This document shows, one piece after another, positions 46,611-54,823 of a stretch of DNA of 64,000 nt. The notes beneath the pieces are model-generated. The model was given only the letters and a program-made list of their open reading frames with translations. It ran no database searches and was not told where the DNA came from. The stretch is taken from positions 62,001 through 126,000 of the forward strand of contig NZ_AQUR01000099.1 in assembly GCF_000372525.1 (NCBI RefSeq). Reading direction: 5' to 3'. This DNA is from Cupriavidus neocaledonicus. GTDB taxonomy: Bacteria > Pseudomonadota > Gammaproteobacteria > Burkholderiales > Burkholderiaceae. Every line of letters starts with the position of its first letter. Position 1 is the first letter of the stretch. The position numbers and the translations under genes are program-made.

Positions 46611-47333
46611 ATGGCCAACAAGAAGAAGGGCACCAAACGCTCCAAGTACGGCAGCCCGTACATGCCCGGCCGGGGCGGGTCCGGCGGCCCGTCGCCGCGC
46701 ATCGCCGCCTACCAGGCCGAACAGAAAAAACAGGGCGGCTCGCCCGCACTGTGGATCGTCGGCGCCTGCGCCGTGGTCGCCGGCGTGGCCGTGCTCGGCT
46801 CCTGCAGCGACGACGCCGACGATGATCCGGGCGTCACCGTGCGCCGCGCCAGCTACGCCACCCTGGAAGACTGCGAGGCCGACTGGAACACGCCCAACGA
46901 CTGCGAAAGCGTGCCGGTCGACGACCCCAGCACCATCTACAGCTCCAGCCTCAACGCCCCCGCCAGCGAAACGGCAGGCTCCGGCACCACGCATAGCAGC
47001 AGCGCGTACTACGCACGCTGGTACGGCCCGTACTACACCGCCAGCGGCACCGTCTACCACCCCAACGGCACCCAGACCCAGCGCGATATGACGTCCGGCC
47101 CGCTGCGCCCGATGCAGGTCTACGACCGCAACGGCACGCCCACGCAATCCTTCACCAACGCCACGCCGCGCGCCGCCATGGTGGAAGAAGCCACCGTGCG
47201 CCGCAGCTCGCTAAGCGGCGGACGCTCCATGGGTCTGACCATGCGCTCCGCCGCCGTATCGCGCGCACCGGTGGTATCGCGCGGCGGCTTCACCAGCCGC
47301 TTCGGCAGCTCCGGGCGCTCCGGCGGCGGCTGA
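46611..47333 (+). CDS. DUF1190 (YgiB/YjfM-like) membrane protein
   Basis: A 240-residue protein starting 3 bases after the ligase gene. It begins with a basic segment (MANKKKGTKRSKYGSPYMPG, close to the YgiB start KRSKY), then has one hydrophobic helix ending in a possible lipobox (about 46-65, VLGSC), then DUF1190 with CEADWNTPNDCE. The rest is low in complexity, rich in Ser, Tyr, Thr and Gly, and ends in RSGGG. In E. coli ygiB and yjfM are also beside GSP-synthase-like genes. A modified or secreted substrate is possible. Confidence 0.85.
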   Translation: MANKKKGTKRSKYGSPYMPGRGGSGGPSPRIAAYQAEQKKQGGSPALWIVGACAVVAGVAVLGSCSDDADDDPGVTVRRASYATLEDCEADWNTPNDCESVPVDDPSTIYSSSLNAPASETAGSGTTHSSSAYYARWYGPYYTASGTVYHPNGTQTQRDMTSGPLRPMQVYDRNGTPTQSFTNATPRAAMVEEATVRRSSLSGGRSMGLTMRSAAVSRAPVVSRGGFTSRFGSSGRSGGG

Positions 47334-47394
47334 ACGCCACCTGCTGGACGCTTTCTCGCACGCAAACCCTGACAACTGACAACGAGTCCATCCA

Positions 47395-47793
47395 ATGGTC
47401 AATACCATGCACCCGGCGCTTGCCTACCTGATCTACATCGCCACCAGCTTTGCCATGCTGGGGCTGTTCCTGCTGGTCTATACGCGGGTCACGCCGCATC
47501 GGGAATTCACGCTGATCCGCGAGGGCAATATCGCGGCGGCACTGTCGCTGGGCGGGGCGGTGCTGGGGTTCTCGCTGACGCTGTCGTCGAGCATTCAGCA
47601 CAACGCTACGTTTGCGATGTTCTTGCTGTGGGCGTTTGGGGCGTTTGCGGTGCAGGTGCTGGCTTACCTGGTGGCGGCGCGGGCGCTGGGGGGCGTCAGT
47701 GAAGCGATTTCCAGTGATAACCGCGGGGTGGGGGCGGTGATGGGGGTGATTTCGTTGTCGGTGGGGGTGGTTAATGCGGCTTGTTTGACGTGA
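47395..47793 (+). CDS. DUF350 (YjfL-like) inner-membrane protein
   Basis: A 132-residue integral membrane protein with four helices (about 8-26, 47-65, 73-95, 108-130), matching DUF350. The conserved FTLIREGNIAAALSLGGAVLGFSL segment is clear. YjfL homologues co-occur with YjfM (DUF1190) and YjfC (GSP-synthase-like) in enterobacteria, the same trio as here. It is the last gene of the homospermidine operon. Its third-position GC is lower in the last 150 bases, with many GGG runs. The function is unknown. Confidence 0.9.
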   Translation: MVNTMHPALAYLIYIATSFAMLGLFLLVYTRVTPHREFTLIREGNIAAALSLGGAVLGFSLTLSSSIQHNATFAMFLLWAFGAFAVQVLAYLVAARALGGVSEAISSDNRGVGAVMGVISLSVGVVNAACLT

Positions 47794-47866
47794 GGCGAAC
47801 CTGAGAGAATTCCGGGGCTCTTCTACCAATATCGCCGCTCCCCGCTTTACGCAAACGCTTAGCCCC

Positions 47867-47902
47867 GCGGCTCCCCCACCCGGAGACTTTGGGGGGAGCC
47901 GC
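47867..47902. terminator. 11-bp perfect hairpin between convergent operons
   Basis: GCGGCTCCCCC (47867-47877) pairs with GGGGGAGCCGC (47892-47902) around a 14-base loop. It lies between the DUF350 gene and the convergent DUF2846 lipoprotein gene and may serve both. No T-run is present. Confidence 0.7.
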
Positions 47903-47910
47903 CGCGCCGC

Positions 47911-48369
47911 TTACTTCGCCGGCGCCTTGACTACGTCACCGGTGTAGCTCAGCGATGCGAGATCTGCCTTGGCCTTCTCAGGCGTCTCGAGTTCCAGCAC
48001 GACGCGGCCCACCATCAAGCCCATCGACGGTGAACTGCGCACGTATTTCGTCTCGCCGGCGTCCAGCACGAAACTAAGCGTCTTCTCGGTTTCGGTCGAA
48101 GCCGAGGCCAAGTACTTGCCGGCAGGGCGATCCACAAAGAAGAAGCCGCCGGGCTTGGACTCGCCCACTACCTCGTTGTTCAGACGCAGATCCGGTTGGA
48201 TCGCCGCGCCGAACATCGATGCCGAGCGCAGGAAGTAGACCCGGCCGTCACCCTGCTTCAGCGTCGGAATCGACGCCTCCATGTCGGCGTGTTTTACGCC
48301 GGAAGCACACCCGGCCAGCAGTGACGACACCGCCAGTCCGGCGAACAGCATGCGTGCGACCCGTTTCAT
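47911..48369 (-). CDS. DUF2846 lipoprotein
   Basis: A 152-residue lipoprotein: signal MKRVARMLFAGLAVSSLLAGC with Cys21 in the lipobox. The mature DUF2846 domain (GDGRVYFLRSASMFGAAIQPDLRLNNEVVG, then GGFFFVDRPAGKYLAS) is probably a small beta-sandwich. The function is unknown. Its ATG overlaps the stop of the preceding, frameshifted lipoprotein gene by 4 bases, so the two form a bicistronic unit. Confidence 0.88.
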   Translation of the reverse strand: MKRVARMLFAGLAVSSLLAGCASGVKHADMEASIPTLKQGDGRVYFLRSASMFGAAIQPDLRLNNEVVGESKPGGFFFVDRPAGKYLASASTETEKTLSFVLDAGETKYVRSSPSMGLMVGRVVLELETPEKAKADLASLSYTGDVVKAPAK

Positions 48370-48777
48370 TCTGATTCTCCCAAGTTCAAAGGTACTGCTG
48401 TGGATAGCGGGGAATAGTTCTGTTCCCCGGGCAAATAGAAGCCCACCAGGGTCTGGTTATGGATGACCAGGTAGGCTTCGTGTACCTGGCGGCCTTCGAT
48501 GGTGAAGATGGTGCCGACGGGCCGGAAGACATCGCCCTGTGGAACGCGGCCTGCTTTCGACCAGACTGACTTTTCAGGCAGCGTGCGGGAATAGCCAGTG
48601 TCAAGTTTGATGGTTGTAGCGGTCAGGATCTGGATGCGTCGGGCGGCCGCGCTTGGTTGGGTGACCTCGATAGCCGATGGGGGCCGTCGCAATCATCGGG
48701 GCACAGGCAGCAAGCGCCAGGCAACACCCAGCAGCAAGTCCATAGCGCCGAATGTGGTGTGGAAATGACGATTTCAC
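48366..48777 (-). pseudogene. Frameshifted lipoprotein gene upstream of DUF2846
   Basis: The intact downstream frame (48366-48692) encodes about 100 residues of a periplasmic-like domain (TATTIKLDTGYSRTLPEKS, VGTIFTIEGRQVHEAYLVI) but starts only with TTG directly after TGA. Upstream, from GTG 48777, another frame encodes a good lipoprotein signal (KSSFPHHIRRYGLAAGCC, then lipobox LAAC with Cys25). Removing one C from the five-base C-run (G-run 48679-48683 on the plus strand) would fuse signal and domain in frame (..IATAPSAIEVTQP). This is a one-base insertion, real or from sequencing. No family was recognised. Confidence 0.65.
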
Positions 48778-49103
48778 GTAACCGTTTGAATCGATATTTT
48801 GAAAAATGCTTGGCCGTGCCAGTAGGAATCCCGGCCTCAGCTCCTGGTCACTACGGAGACATCTCGATTACTTCAAGGCGTCCGAAGCGCTATTCGCCGC
48901 GCTAAGTTTGGGGCGACAGTGACAAGCGGACTCCAGGGCAAATATAGGTCCCTTCTTAATTCTTATCGAACCTTACATTTCGTTGGCTGACTTCAACGGA
49001 ATCTCGAAAAGTTGCAGCAACGAACCATAGCAGCTGGAACTTTGGTTTAGGCCATTTTTGTAGCCCGCTGATATGGGTGAGAACACGACCTGGCAGACGC
49101 GAA
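48778..49103. other. AT-richer gap without a recognisable gene
   Basis: About 326 bases between the 5' end of the lipoprotein unit and the 3' end of the GntR gene. The base composition is clearly lower in GC than the rest of the window. No reading frame of convincing length or composition was seen. Part of it must be the promoter of the lipoprotein pair (minus strand). The composition suggests a decayed or acquired segment. Confidence 0.5.
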
Positions 49104-49886
49104 TCAGCCCTTCACCCCGGCACGCCCTGCCTTAGTACCGCGCTTCACAGCCATCGGCGTAGCTTCCGCTCCCTCAGCCGTCTCCGCATTCACCAGCACC
49201 CCCGCCGAGACAATATAAGCCGCCGCGCTCTCGATATCCCCGCGCAGTGCCGCACAAGCCGCCGCGCCGTCATGCTTGCGAAGCGCTTCAACCAGCTTGT
49301 CATGATGCTTGACCGCGACGCGTTCCTCCACCCGTCGCGACCCCGAGCGCAGATCATGGTTCAGGATCGGCCCGATGCGCAGCCACTGTGACTCGATCAT
49401 CTGCAGCAGGATCGGCATGCGCGCCGCCGCGTAGACGGCAAAGTGGAAGGCCTGGTTCGCGGCGATGACAGCGGCGCCGTCGGGATTGCGCTTGGCCATC
49501 TCGTCGGCGAAGCGGCGGTGCAGGGTCTGCACCTGCTTCAGTTCCTCGTCGGTGATGCGCTCGGCCGCGGTCGCGGTGGCGAGCCCTTCGAGCTCGATCC
49601 GGATCTTCGTGATTTCCTCGAACTGGCTGACGCTCATGCGCGGCACGCGCAGCGCGCGGTTTGGCGTGAGTTCGAGGGCCTGTTCGGCGACCAGCCGGTG
49701 CACCGCCTCGCGCACCGGCATCACGCTGACGCCCAGTGCGGCAGCGATGTTGCGCAGGGAAATCTGCTCGCCCGGCATCATCTGGCCGCTGACCAGCAGC
49801 TCGCGCAGCTGCGTGTAGACGTCGCGGCTGAGGGTCTGGCGAACGAGAGGCGTCACAAGGTCATTCAGGCTCATGCCGCGAAGCAT
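49104..49886 (-). CDS. GntR-family (FCD) transcriptional regulator
   Basis: A 260-residue FadR-type regulator (256 if started at the second ATG, 49874). The HTH is GEQISLRNIAAALGVSVMPVREAVHRLVAEQAL. The FCD domain has IRIELEGLATATAAE, ANQAFHFAVYAAA and the His-containing VAVKHHDKLVEAL, which form a metal/ligand pocket. A C-terminal basic tail (KRGTKAGRAGVKG) is unusual. It is divergent from the SDR gene, with a perfect palindrome between them, so it probably controls the SDR-BKACE-MFS cluster. Confidence 0.92.
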   Translation of the reverse strand: MLRGMSLNDLVTPLVRQTLSRDVYTQLRELLVSGQMMPGEQISLRNIAAALGVSVMPVREAVHRLVAEQALELTPNRALRVPRMSVSQFEEITKIRIELEGLATATAAERITDEELKQVQTLHRRFADEMAKRNPDGAAVIAANQAFHFAVYAAARMPILLQMIESQWLRIGPILNHDLRSGSRRVEERVAVKHHDKLVEALRKHDGAAACAALRGDIESAAAYIVSAGVLVNAETAEGAEATPMAVKRGTKAGRAGVKG

Positions 49887-49915
49887 AGCACATAGGGTTA
49901 TTCTCTATATTTGAT

Positions 49916-49927
49916 CTGTGATCACAG
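49916..49927. promoter_or_regulatory. Palindromic GntR operator candidate
   Basis: CTGTGATCACAG is a perfect 12-bp palindrome in the short divergent promoter region between the GntR and SDR genes. The TGTGATCACA core fits sites bound by FCD-type GntR proteins. TAATCT (49931-49936) on the plus strand and TATAGA on the minus strand flank it as possible -10 boxes. Confidence 0.7.
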
Positions 49928-49981
49928 TTTTAATCTTCGTCCGGAAGGCAGGCACCGGCCTGCCCTGAGGAGATTGGAACC

Positions 49982-50764
49982 ATGTGGAAGGATGAATCGC
50001 TCGCCGGCAAACGCGTACTGGTCACTGCGGGTGCCAGCGGAATCGGGCTGGAAATTGCACGGGCGCTGGCCGAAGCGGACGCCCGCGTCGCGGTCTGCGA
50101 CGTGGCCGGCGACGGACTGGAGCGCGTGTGCGCCGAATTGCCGGGCGTGGTGGCCGTCAGGGCCGATGTGTCGAAGGAAAGCGACGTCGAGGCGCTGTTC
50201 CAGGCGGTGGACCAGGCCTTTGGCGGCCTTGACGTGCTGGTCAACAATGCCGGCGTTGCCGGACCGACCGGCGGCGTCGAAACGCTGTCGCTGGCCGACT
50301 GGGAACGCACGCTGGCCGTCAACATCACCGGCCAGTTCCTGTGCGCCCGCGCCGCGGTGCCGCGCCTGCGGCAAGGCCGCTCGCCGTCGATTGTCAACCT
50401 GTCTTCCGCCGCCGGGCATCTCGGCATGCCGGGCCGTTCGGCCTACTCGGCCTCGAAATGGGCGGTGGTGGGCTTTACCAAGTCGCTGGCGCTGGAACTG
50501 GGCGCCGATGGCATACGCGTCAACACGGTGCTGCCTGGCGCGGTCGACGGCCCGCGCATCCGCGCTGTGATTGCCGCGAAGGCCGAGTCGCTGGGCAAGC
50601 CGCTGGAGGAAGTGACGCGCGACTACACCTCGCAGGCGGCGCTGGGGCGCATGGTGACAATGCGCGATATCGCCAACATGGTGCGCTTTCTGTGCAGCGA
50701 CCAGGCGGCCAGCGTGCATGGGCAGGAGATGGTCGTCGACGGCCTGACCCAGGCGCTCAGCTAG
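49982..50764 (+). CDS. Short-chain dehydrogenase/reductase
   Basis: A classical SDR, 260 residues. The cofactor motif is VTAGASGIGLEIA (TGxxxGxG type, with Ala before Gly), then NNAGVAG, the catalytic Ser in LSSAAG, and the YxxxK pair in YSASKWA. Asp after strand 2 (VCDVAG) indicates NAD(H) preference. Typical substrates are secondary alcohols or 3-hydroxy acids; here it may feed a beta-keto acid to the next enzyme. GAGGAG precedes the ATG. The BKACE gene follows after 71 bases. Confidence 0.94.
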   Translation: MWKDESLAGKRVLVTAGASGIGLEIARALAEADARVAVCDVAGDGLERVCAELPGVVAVRADVSKESDVEALFQAVDQAFGGLDVLVNNAGVAGPTGGVETLSLADWERTLAVNITGQFLCARAAVPRLRQGRSPSIVNLSSAAGHLGMPGRSAYSASKWAVVGFTKSLALELGADGIRVNTVLPGAVDGPRIRAVIAAKAESLGKPLEEVTRDYTSQAALGRMVTMRDIANMVRFLCSDQAASVHGQEMVVDGLTQALS

Positions 50765-50835
50765 CGCCCCCCTCGCATTTCTTGCACCGCGGGCTATCCG
50801 CGATGCGGACTACCAACATCGACAAGGGAACCACC

Positions 50836-51768
50836 ATGGCCAAGCGAGCCAAAGCCATCATCACCTGCGCCCCGACCGGCGCCATCCACACGCCCAGCAT
50901 GTCGCCCCATTTGCCGGTGACTGCCGAAGAGATCGCCACCGCCGCCATCGACGCGGCGCGCGCCGGCGCCGCCATCCTGCACCTGCACGCCCGCGATCCC
51001 AAGGACGGACGCCCGTCGCAGGACCCGGAGCTGTTCCGGCCGTTCCTCGCCAGGATCCGCGCCGAGACCGATGCAGTGATCAATATCACCACCGGCGGCA
51101 GCCCGCACATGACCGTCGAGGAACGCATGCTGCCGGCCACCACCTTCAAGCCGGAGCTGGCTTCGCTGAACATGGGTTCGATGAACTTCGGCCTGTTCCC
51201 GATGCTGGAGCGCTTCAAGGACTTCCGTCACGACTGGGAGCGCGAGCACCTGGAGAACAGCCGCAACCTGATCTTCAAGAACACCTACCAGGACATCGAG
51301 AACATCCTGCGCATCGGCAATGCCAACGGCACGCGCTTCGAGTTCGAGTGCTATGACATCAGCCATCTCTACAACCTGCGGCACTTCCTTGACCGTGGGC
51401 TGGTCAAGGGTCCGGTGTTCATCCAGTCGGTGTTCGGCATCCTGGGCGGCATCGGCCCCGATCCTGAAGACCTGATGCACATGCACCGCACCGCGCAGCG
51501 CCTGTTCGGCGACCAGTTCCGCTGGTCGATCCTGGGCGCCGGCCGCAACCAGATCCCGCTGGCCACCATCGGCGCGGCGATGGGCGCCAACGTGCGGGTC
51601 GGCCTGGAGGACTCGCTGTGGATCGGCCCCGGCCAGCTGGCCGCATCGAGCGCCGAGCAGGTCAAACGCATCCGCACCGTGCTGGAAGCGCTGAACATCG
51701 ACGTCGCCACGCCCGACGAAGCCCGCGACATCCTCGACCTCAAGGGCGCCGCAGGCACCGCATTCTGA
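50836..51768 (+). CDS. Beta-keto acid cleavage enzyme (BKACE, DUF849)
   Basis: A 310-residue TIM-barrel enzyme of the Kce/BKACE family, which condenses a beta-keto acid with acetyl-CoA to give acetoacetate and a CoA ester. The zinc-binding HLHARD, NITTGGSPHMTVEERM, FECYDISHLYN and GLEDSLWIGPG segments are all present. The family covers many substrates (3-keto-5-aminohexanoate, dehydrocarnitine and others). The neighbouring SDR would supply the keto acid by oxidising a hydroxy acid, so the pair suggests a carnitine-like or hydroxy-acid catabolic route. The start is chosen by AAGGGA before ATG 50836. Confidence 0.93.
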   Translation: MAKRAKAIITCAPTGAIHTPSMSPHLPVTAEEIATAAIDAARAGAAILHLHARDPKDGRPSQDPELFRPFLARIRAETDAVINITTGGSPHMTVEERMLPATTFKPELASLNMGSMNFGLFPMLERFKDFRHDWEREHLENSRNLIFKNTYQDIENILRIGNANGTRFEFECYDISHLYNLRHFLDRGLVKGPVFIQSVFGILGGIGPDPEDLMHMHRTAQRLFGDQFRWSILGAGRNQIPLATIGAAMGANVRVGLEDSLWIGPGQLAASSAEQVKRIRTVLEALNIDVATPDEARDILDLKGAAGTAF

Positions 51769-51887
51769 ACCGCCGGGCCGCCATGGCGCGGCCCGGGCAG
51801 GCATCGATCACCGAAGACATCAAACAGGCCGAACGGCAAGCCCGCGCCACGGGCGCGGCGCCGTATCCGCCGATGGAGACCACGCAC

Positions 51888-53195
51888 ATGCAGACCGTAC
51901 CCGCCTCGGGCGCACCGCCGCTGGACGCGCCCACCGACCGCCCGCTGACCGCGCTACTGTTCCGCAAGCTCATGCCCTTGCTGGTGCTGTCATACGTGAT
52001 CAGCTTCCTGGACCGCACCAATATCGCGTTGGCCAAGACGCACATCGCGGTCGACCTGAACATCTCGGCCGCGGCCTACGGGCTGGGCGCCGGCCTGTTC
52101 TTCCTCAGCTATGCCTTCCTGGAAATCCCGAGCAACCTGATCATGCACCGGGTCGGCGCCCGCTTCTGGATCACCCGGATCATGGTGACATGGGGCCTGC
52201 TGTCGGCGGCGATGGCCTTTGTCCAGGGCGAGACGTCCTTCTACATCATGCGCGTGCTGCTGGGCGCGGCCGAGGCGGGACTGTTCCCCGGCGTGATGCT
52301 CTACCTGACCTACTGGTTCGGCCGCGAAGATCGCGCGCGGGCGGTGGGCTACTTCCTGCTCGGTGTCTGCATCGCCAACATCGTCAGCGGCCCGCTGGGC
52401 GGCGCACTGCTGGCGATGGACGGCATTTGGGGCTTCAAGGGCTGGCAATGGATGTTCGTGCTCGAGGGCCTGCCCGCCGTGTTCCTGGCCGCCGTGGTCT
52501 GGAAGAAGCTGCCCGACGGACCGGACAGCGCGCCATGGTTGACTCCGGCACAGGCCCAGGCCGTGCGCAGCCGACTTGCCGCCGAAGCTGCCGATGCCAG
52601 CACCGGCAAGGCCGGACACTCCTTCCTTGGCGCCATGCGTGATCCGCAGGTGTGGCTGGCGATCTTCATCTACTTCTGCCACCAGATCTCGATCTACACG
52701 GTGATCTTCTTCCTGCCGGGCATCATCGGCACCTATGGCAAGCTGACGTCCGTGGAGATCGGCCTGCTCAATTCCCTGCCTTGGATCGCTGCCGCCATCG
52801 GCGCCGCCTGGCTGCCCCGCCATGCCAACACCCCGGGCCGCGGCCGCCGACTGCTGTGCCTGGGCCTGGCCGTGATGGCTGGCGGCCTGCTGATCGCCGC
52901 CTTCGCCGGCCCGGTGATCGCGCTGGCGGGCTTCTCGCTGACCGCGATGATGTTCTTCGTGGTGCAGTCGATCGTGTTCCTGTTTCCGTCGTCGCGGCTG
53001 AAGGGTGTGGCCCTGGCCGGCGGGCTGGCGCTGATCAATACCTGTGGGCTGATTGGGGGATTCATCGGGCCGTCGGTGATGGGGCTGATCGAACAGGCGA
53101 CCGGGAGCACGCGTAATGGACTGATCATCATGGCGGCGCTGCTGTTGGTGGCGTGTGCGGTGGCGCCTGCGTTGCGGCAGGGGCAGGAGCGATGA
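51888..53195 (+). CDS. MFS transporter, anion:cation symporter family
   Basis: A 435-residue permease of the ACS/tartrate-phthalate group with twelve helices. Motifs are SYVISFLDRTNIALAKTHI (helix 1), FFLSYAFLEIPSNLIMHRVGARFWI and LLGAAEAGLFPGVMLYLTYWF. An ATG at 51888 with GGAG 9 bases upstream is preferred to an upstream ATG that adds a short polar stretch. It is the likely importer of the substrate handled by the SDR and BKACE. Codon use is slightly less GC-biased near the end. Confidence 0.92.
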   Translation: MQTVPASGAPPLDAPTDRPLTALLFRKLMPLLVLSYVISFLDRTNIALAKTHIAVDLNISAAAYGLGAGLFFLSYAFLEIPSNLIMHRVGARFWITRIMVTWGLLSAAMAFVQGETSFYIMRVLLGAAEAGLFPGVMLYLTYWFGREDRARAVGYFLLGVCIANIVSGPLGGALLAMDGIWGFKGWQWMFVLEGLPAVFLAAVVWKKLPDGPDSAPWLTPAQAQAVRSRLAAEAADASTGKAGHSFLGAMRDPQVWLAIFIYFCHQISIYTVIFFLPGIIGTYGKLTSVEIGLLNSLPWIAAAIGAAWLPRHANTPGRGRRLLCLGLAVMAGGLLIAAFAGPVIALAGFSLTAMMFFVVQSIVFLFPSSRLKGVALAGGLALINTCGLIGGFIGPSVMGLIEQATGSTRNGLIIMAALLLVACAVAPALRQGQER

Positions 53196-53217
53196 CGGGA
53201 GGTGCCGGGGAGCTTGC

Positions 53218-54567
53218 TCAATCGCCTGGAGATCGCCTACGTGTTTCGCGGTAGTACATCTTCCCGTTGCGTAGGCGACCTGTCGTGATACTGACCCACT
53301 CGCCATTCGCGTACTCATCCTTGCTGGAGACAAGCGTCAGCTTGCCACGCACGTAACGATAAACCTCGGAATAGTGGCTGCAACAGCTGCCCCGCTGCGC
53401 GCTGTGAACGGTCCGCGTCTTTGGGTCGATCCACAGCTGCGGAAGCTCTGACAGTTCCTGGGAGAAACTGAACCGGTGCCGTACCGGGTCGTACAGGAAC
53501 ACGTTCGTCGTACTGTTCGGGCCGGCGCCGCCGGACATGCCGTGTATCGCAATATCCGGATGGCCGTCGAAGTTGGCGTCTACCACATCGATCGCTTCCT
53601 CCGCCAGCACATAGGCGCCATCCGATTCGAAATCGCGCAGTACCTGCAGGCGGTCGCCGCTGTGGCGCGACAACACTTCAATGGCAACCGGCCGTGGTCC
53701 ATCCGTGTGACTGTCGCCGGGCACTAGGCCCACGCGAAAGCGGAAGTCACGCGTCGTGGCACGCTGCGCCAGCCACTGCACAGGAACAAAATCGTCGCGG
53801 TCGATCCACCCATGGCGAGCAGTGCCATGTTCGAAGTAATCTACCTCGAACCATTCCGACTGACGGTCCAGCACTGCGACAAACGTTCCGGCCTTCAGTT
53901 CAGAGCGGCTCTCAGTCCGCTCACGCGACGAAAAAACCGGTACGGTGTTTTCCAGAAAGAGAATGTCCTGATAAGGACGTACTTTTTCCAGCGTAAAGCG
54001 GTCGGCACGGTAAGTGACCTCCACGCGGTGGACCGATTTGCCATTGGCGGCAGAGTCACACACGCCGAGCAGGCAGCCGATCCTGTCATCCTGAGTGGGT
54101 ATACGTTCCGGCGGAATAAGAATGCCGTCCAGGTCCCGTCGCCGCGGCGGCCGCCGCAGGATAAAGCTTGCTAGTGTCCGATCGGCCAGTGCTTCCTCGC
54201 CAGCGCAGAACGGATCAGAGACCGAATAATCGTTGCGGCCTGGAAGCGCATAGGCCACGCAAAACCGATTGCCCTCGTCAGCTTCGGCCTGGTAGCCGTC
54301 CGCCGTCACGAACAGCACTCTGTTGCGCTCCGCTTCCCCGTATCTCGCTTCGCGCGACACCGCCGCATGCGTGACACCGGCCGCCGCCGGCAAAGCATGC
54401 TCGAATCGCTCTTCGATGCGTTCTCCCGGCGCCGCTTGCGCGCGTTGCGCGGCGGTCAGGTAGGAACCGGCGTCAACGCGGTAGATGCCAGGCGTCAACG
54501 CGGCACCATAAGCGTGACCGCCAAGAGCCGCGCCGAGCATCAGCAGCGCGAGAATCAATGTCTTCAT
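53218..54567 (-). CDS. Exported XAC2610-like repeat protein
   Basis: A 449-residue protein with a signal peptide (MKTLILALLMLGAALGGHAYGA). The middle part (about 250-300) resembles an SH3-like segment (GTFVAVLDRQSEWFEVDYFEHGTARHGWIDRDDF). The C-terminal part carries DANFDGHPDIAIHGMSGGAGPNSTT, the calcium-binding FG-GAP-like turn found in XAC2610-type proteins. It is probably a periplasmic or envelope protein of unknown role. It is convergent with the upstream MFS gene and divergent from vgrG, so a T6SS link is possible but unproven. Confidence 0.75.
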   Translation of the reverse strand: MKTLILALLMLGAALGGHAYGAALTPGIYRVDAGSYLTAAQRAQAAPGERIEERFEHALPAAAGVTHAAVSREARYGEAERNRVLFVTADGYQAEADEGNRFCVAYALPGRNDYSVSDPFCAGEEALADRTLASFILRRPPRRRDLDGILIPPERIPTQDDRIGCLLGVCDSAANGKSVHRVEVTYRADRFTLEKVRPYQDILFLENTVPVFSSRERTESRSELKAGTFVAVLDRQSEWFEVDYFEHGTARHGWIDRDDFVPVQWLAQRATTRDFRFRVGLVPGDSHTDGPRPVAIEVLSRHSGDRLQVLRDFESDGAYVLAEEAIDVVDANFDGHPDIAIHGMSGGAGPNSTTNVFLYDPVRHRFSFSQELSELPQLWIDPKTRTVHSAQRGSCCSHYSEVYRYVRGKLTLVSSKDEYANGEWVSITTGRLRNGKMYYRETRRRSPGD

Positions 54568-54823
54568 GGGCGAAGGCTCGGAAAGTGAATGCGTTTCCCA
54601 CATCGGAGCCGACGTTATATCGGCGCCCCCATCCGGCCGCAACGCTGTCTGCACAGATTCAGCAGCGAAGTAAGGTTTTTCTGAGGCCACATGCCTCATC
54701 CCAGACGGAGAAAGTAACAGCGCAAAAATAACAAGCCCGATCTTGATCTGGATAAATGATCTCCTTATCGCTTTGTGGAACTAATGGCGTTCCTTTCCCG
54801 GCAATGGGTTTCATCCAAGTGCT

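Noticed and set aside
44961..47147. A 728-codon open frame on the minus strand
   Set aside because: It is antisense to the well-supported homospermidine synthase, ligase and DUF1190 genes and has shadow composition.
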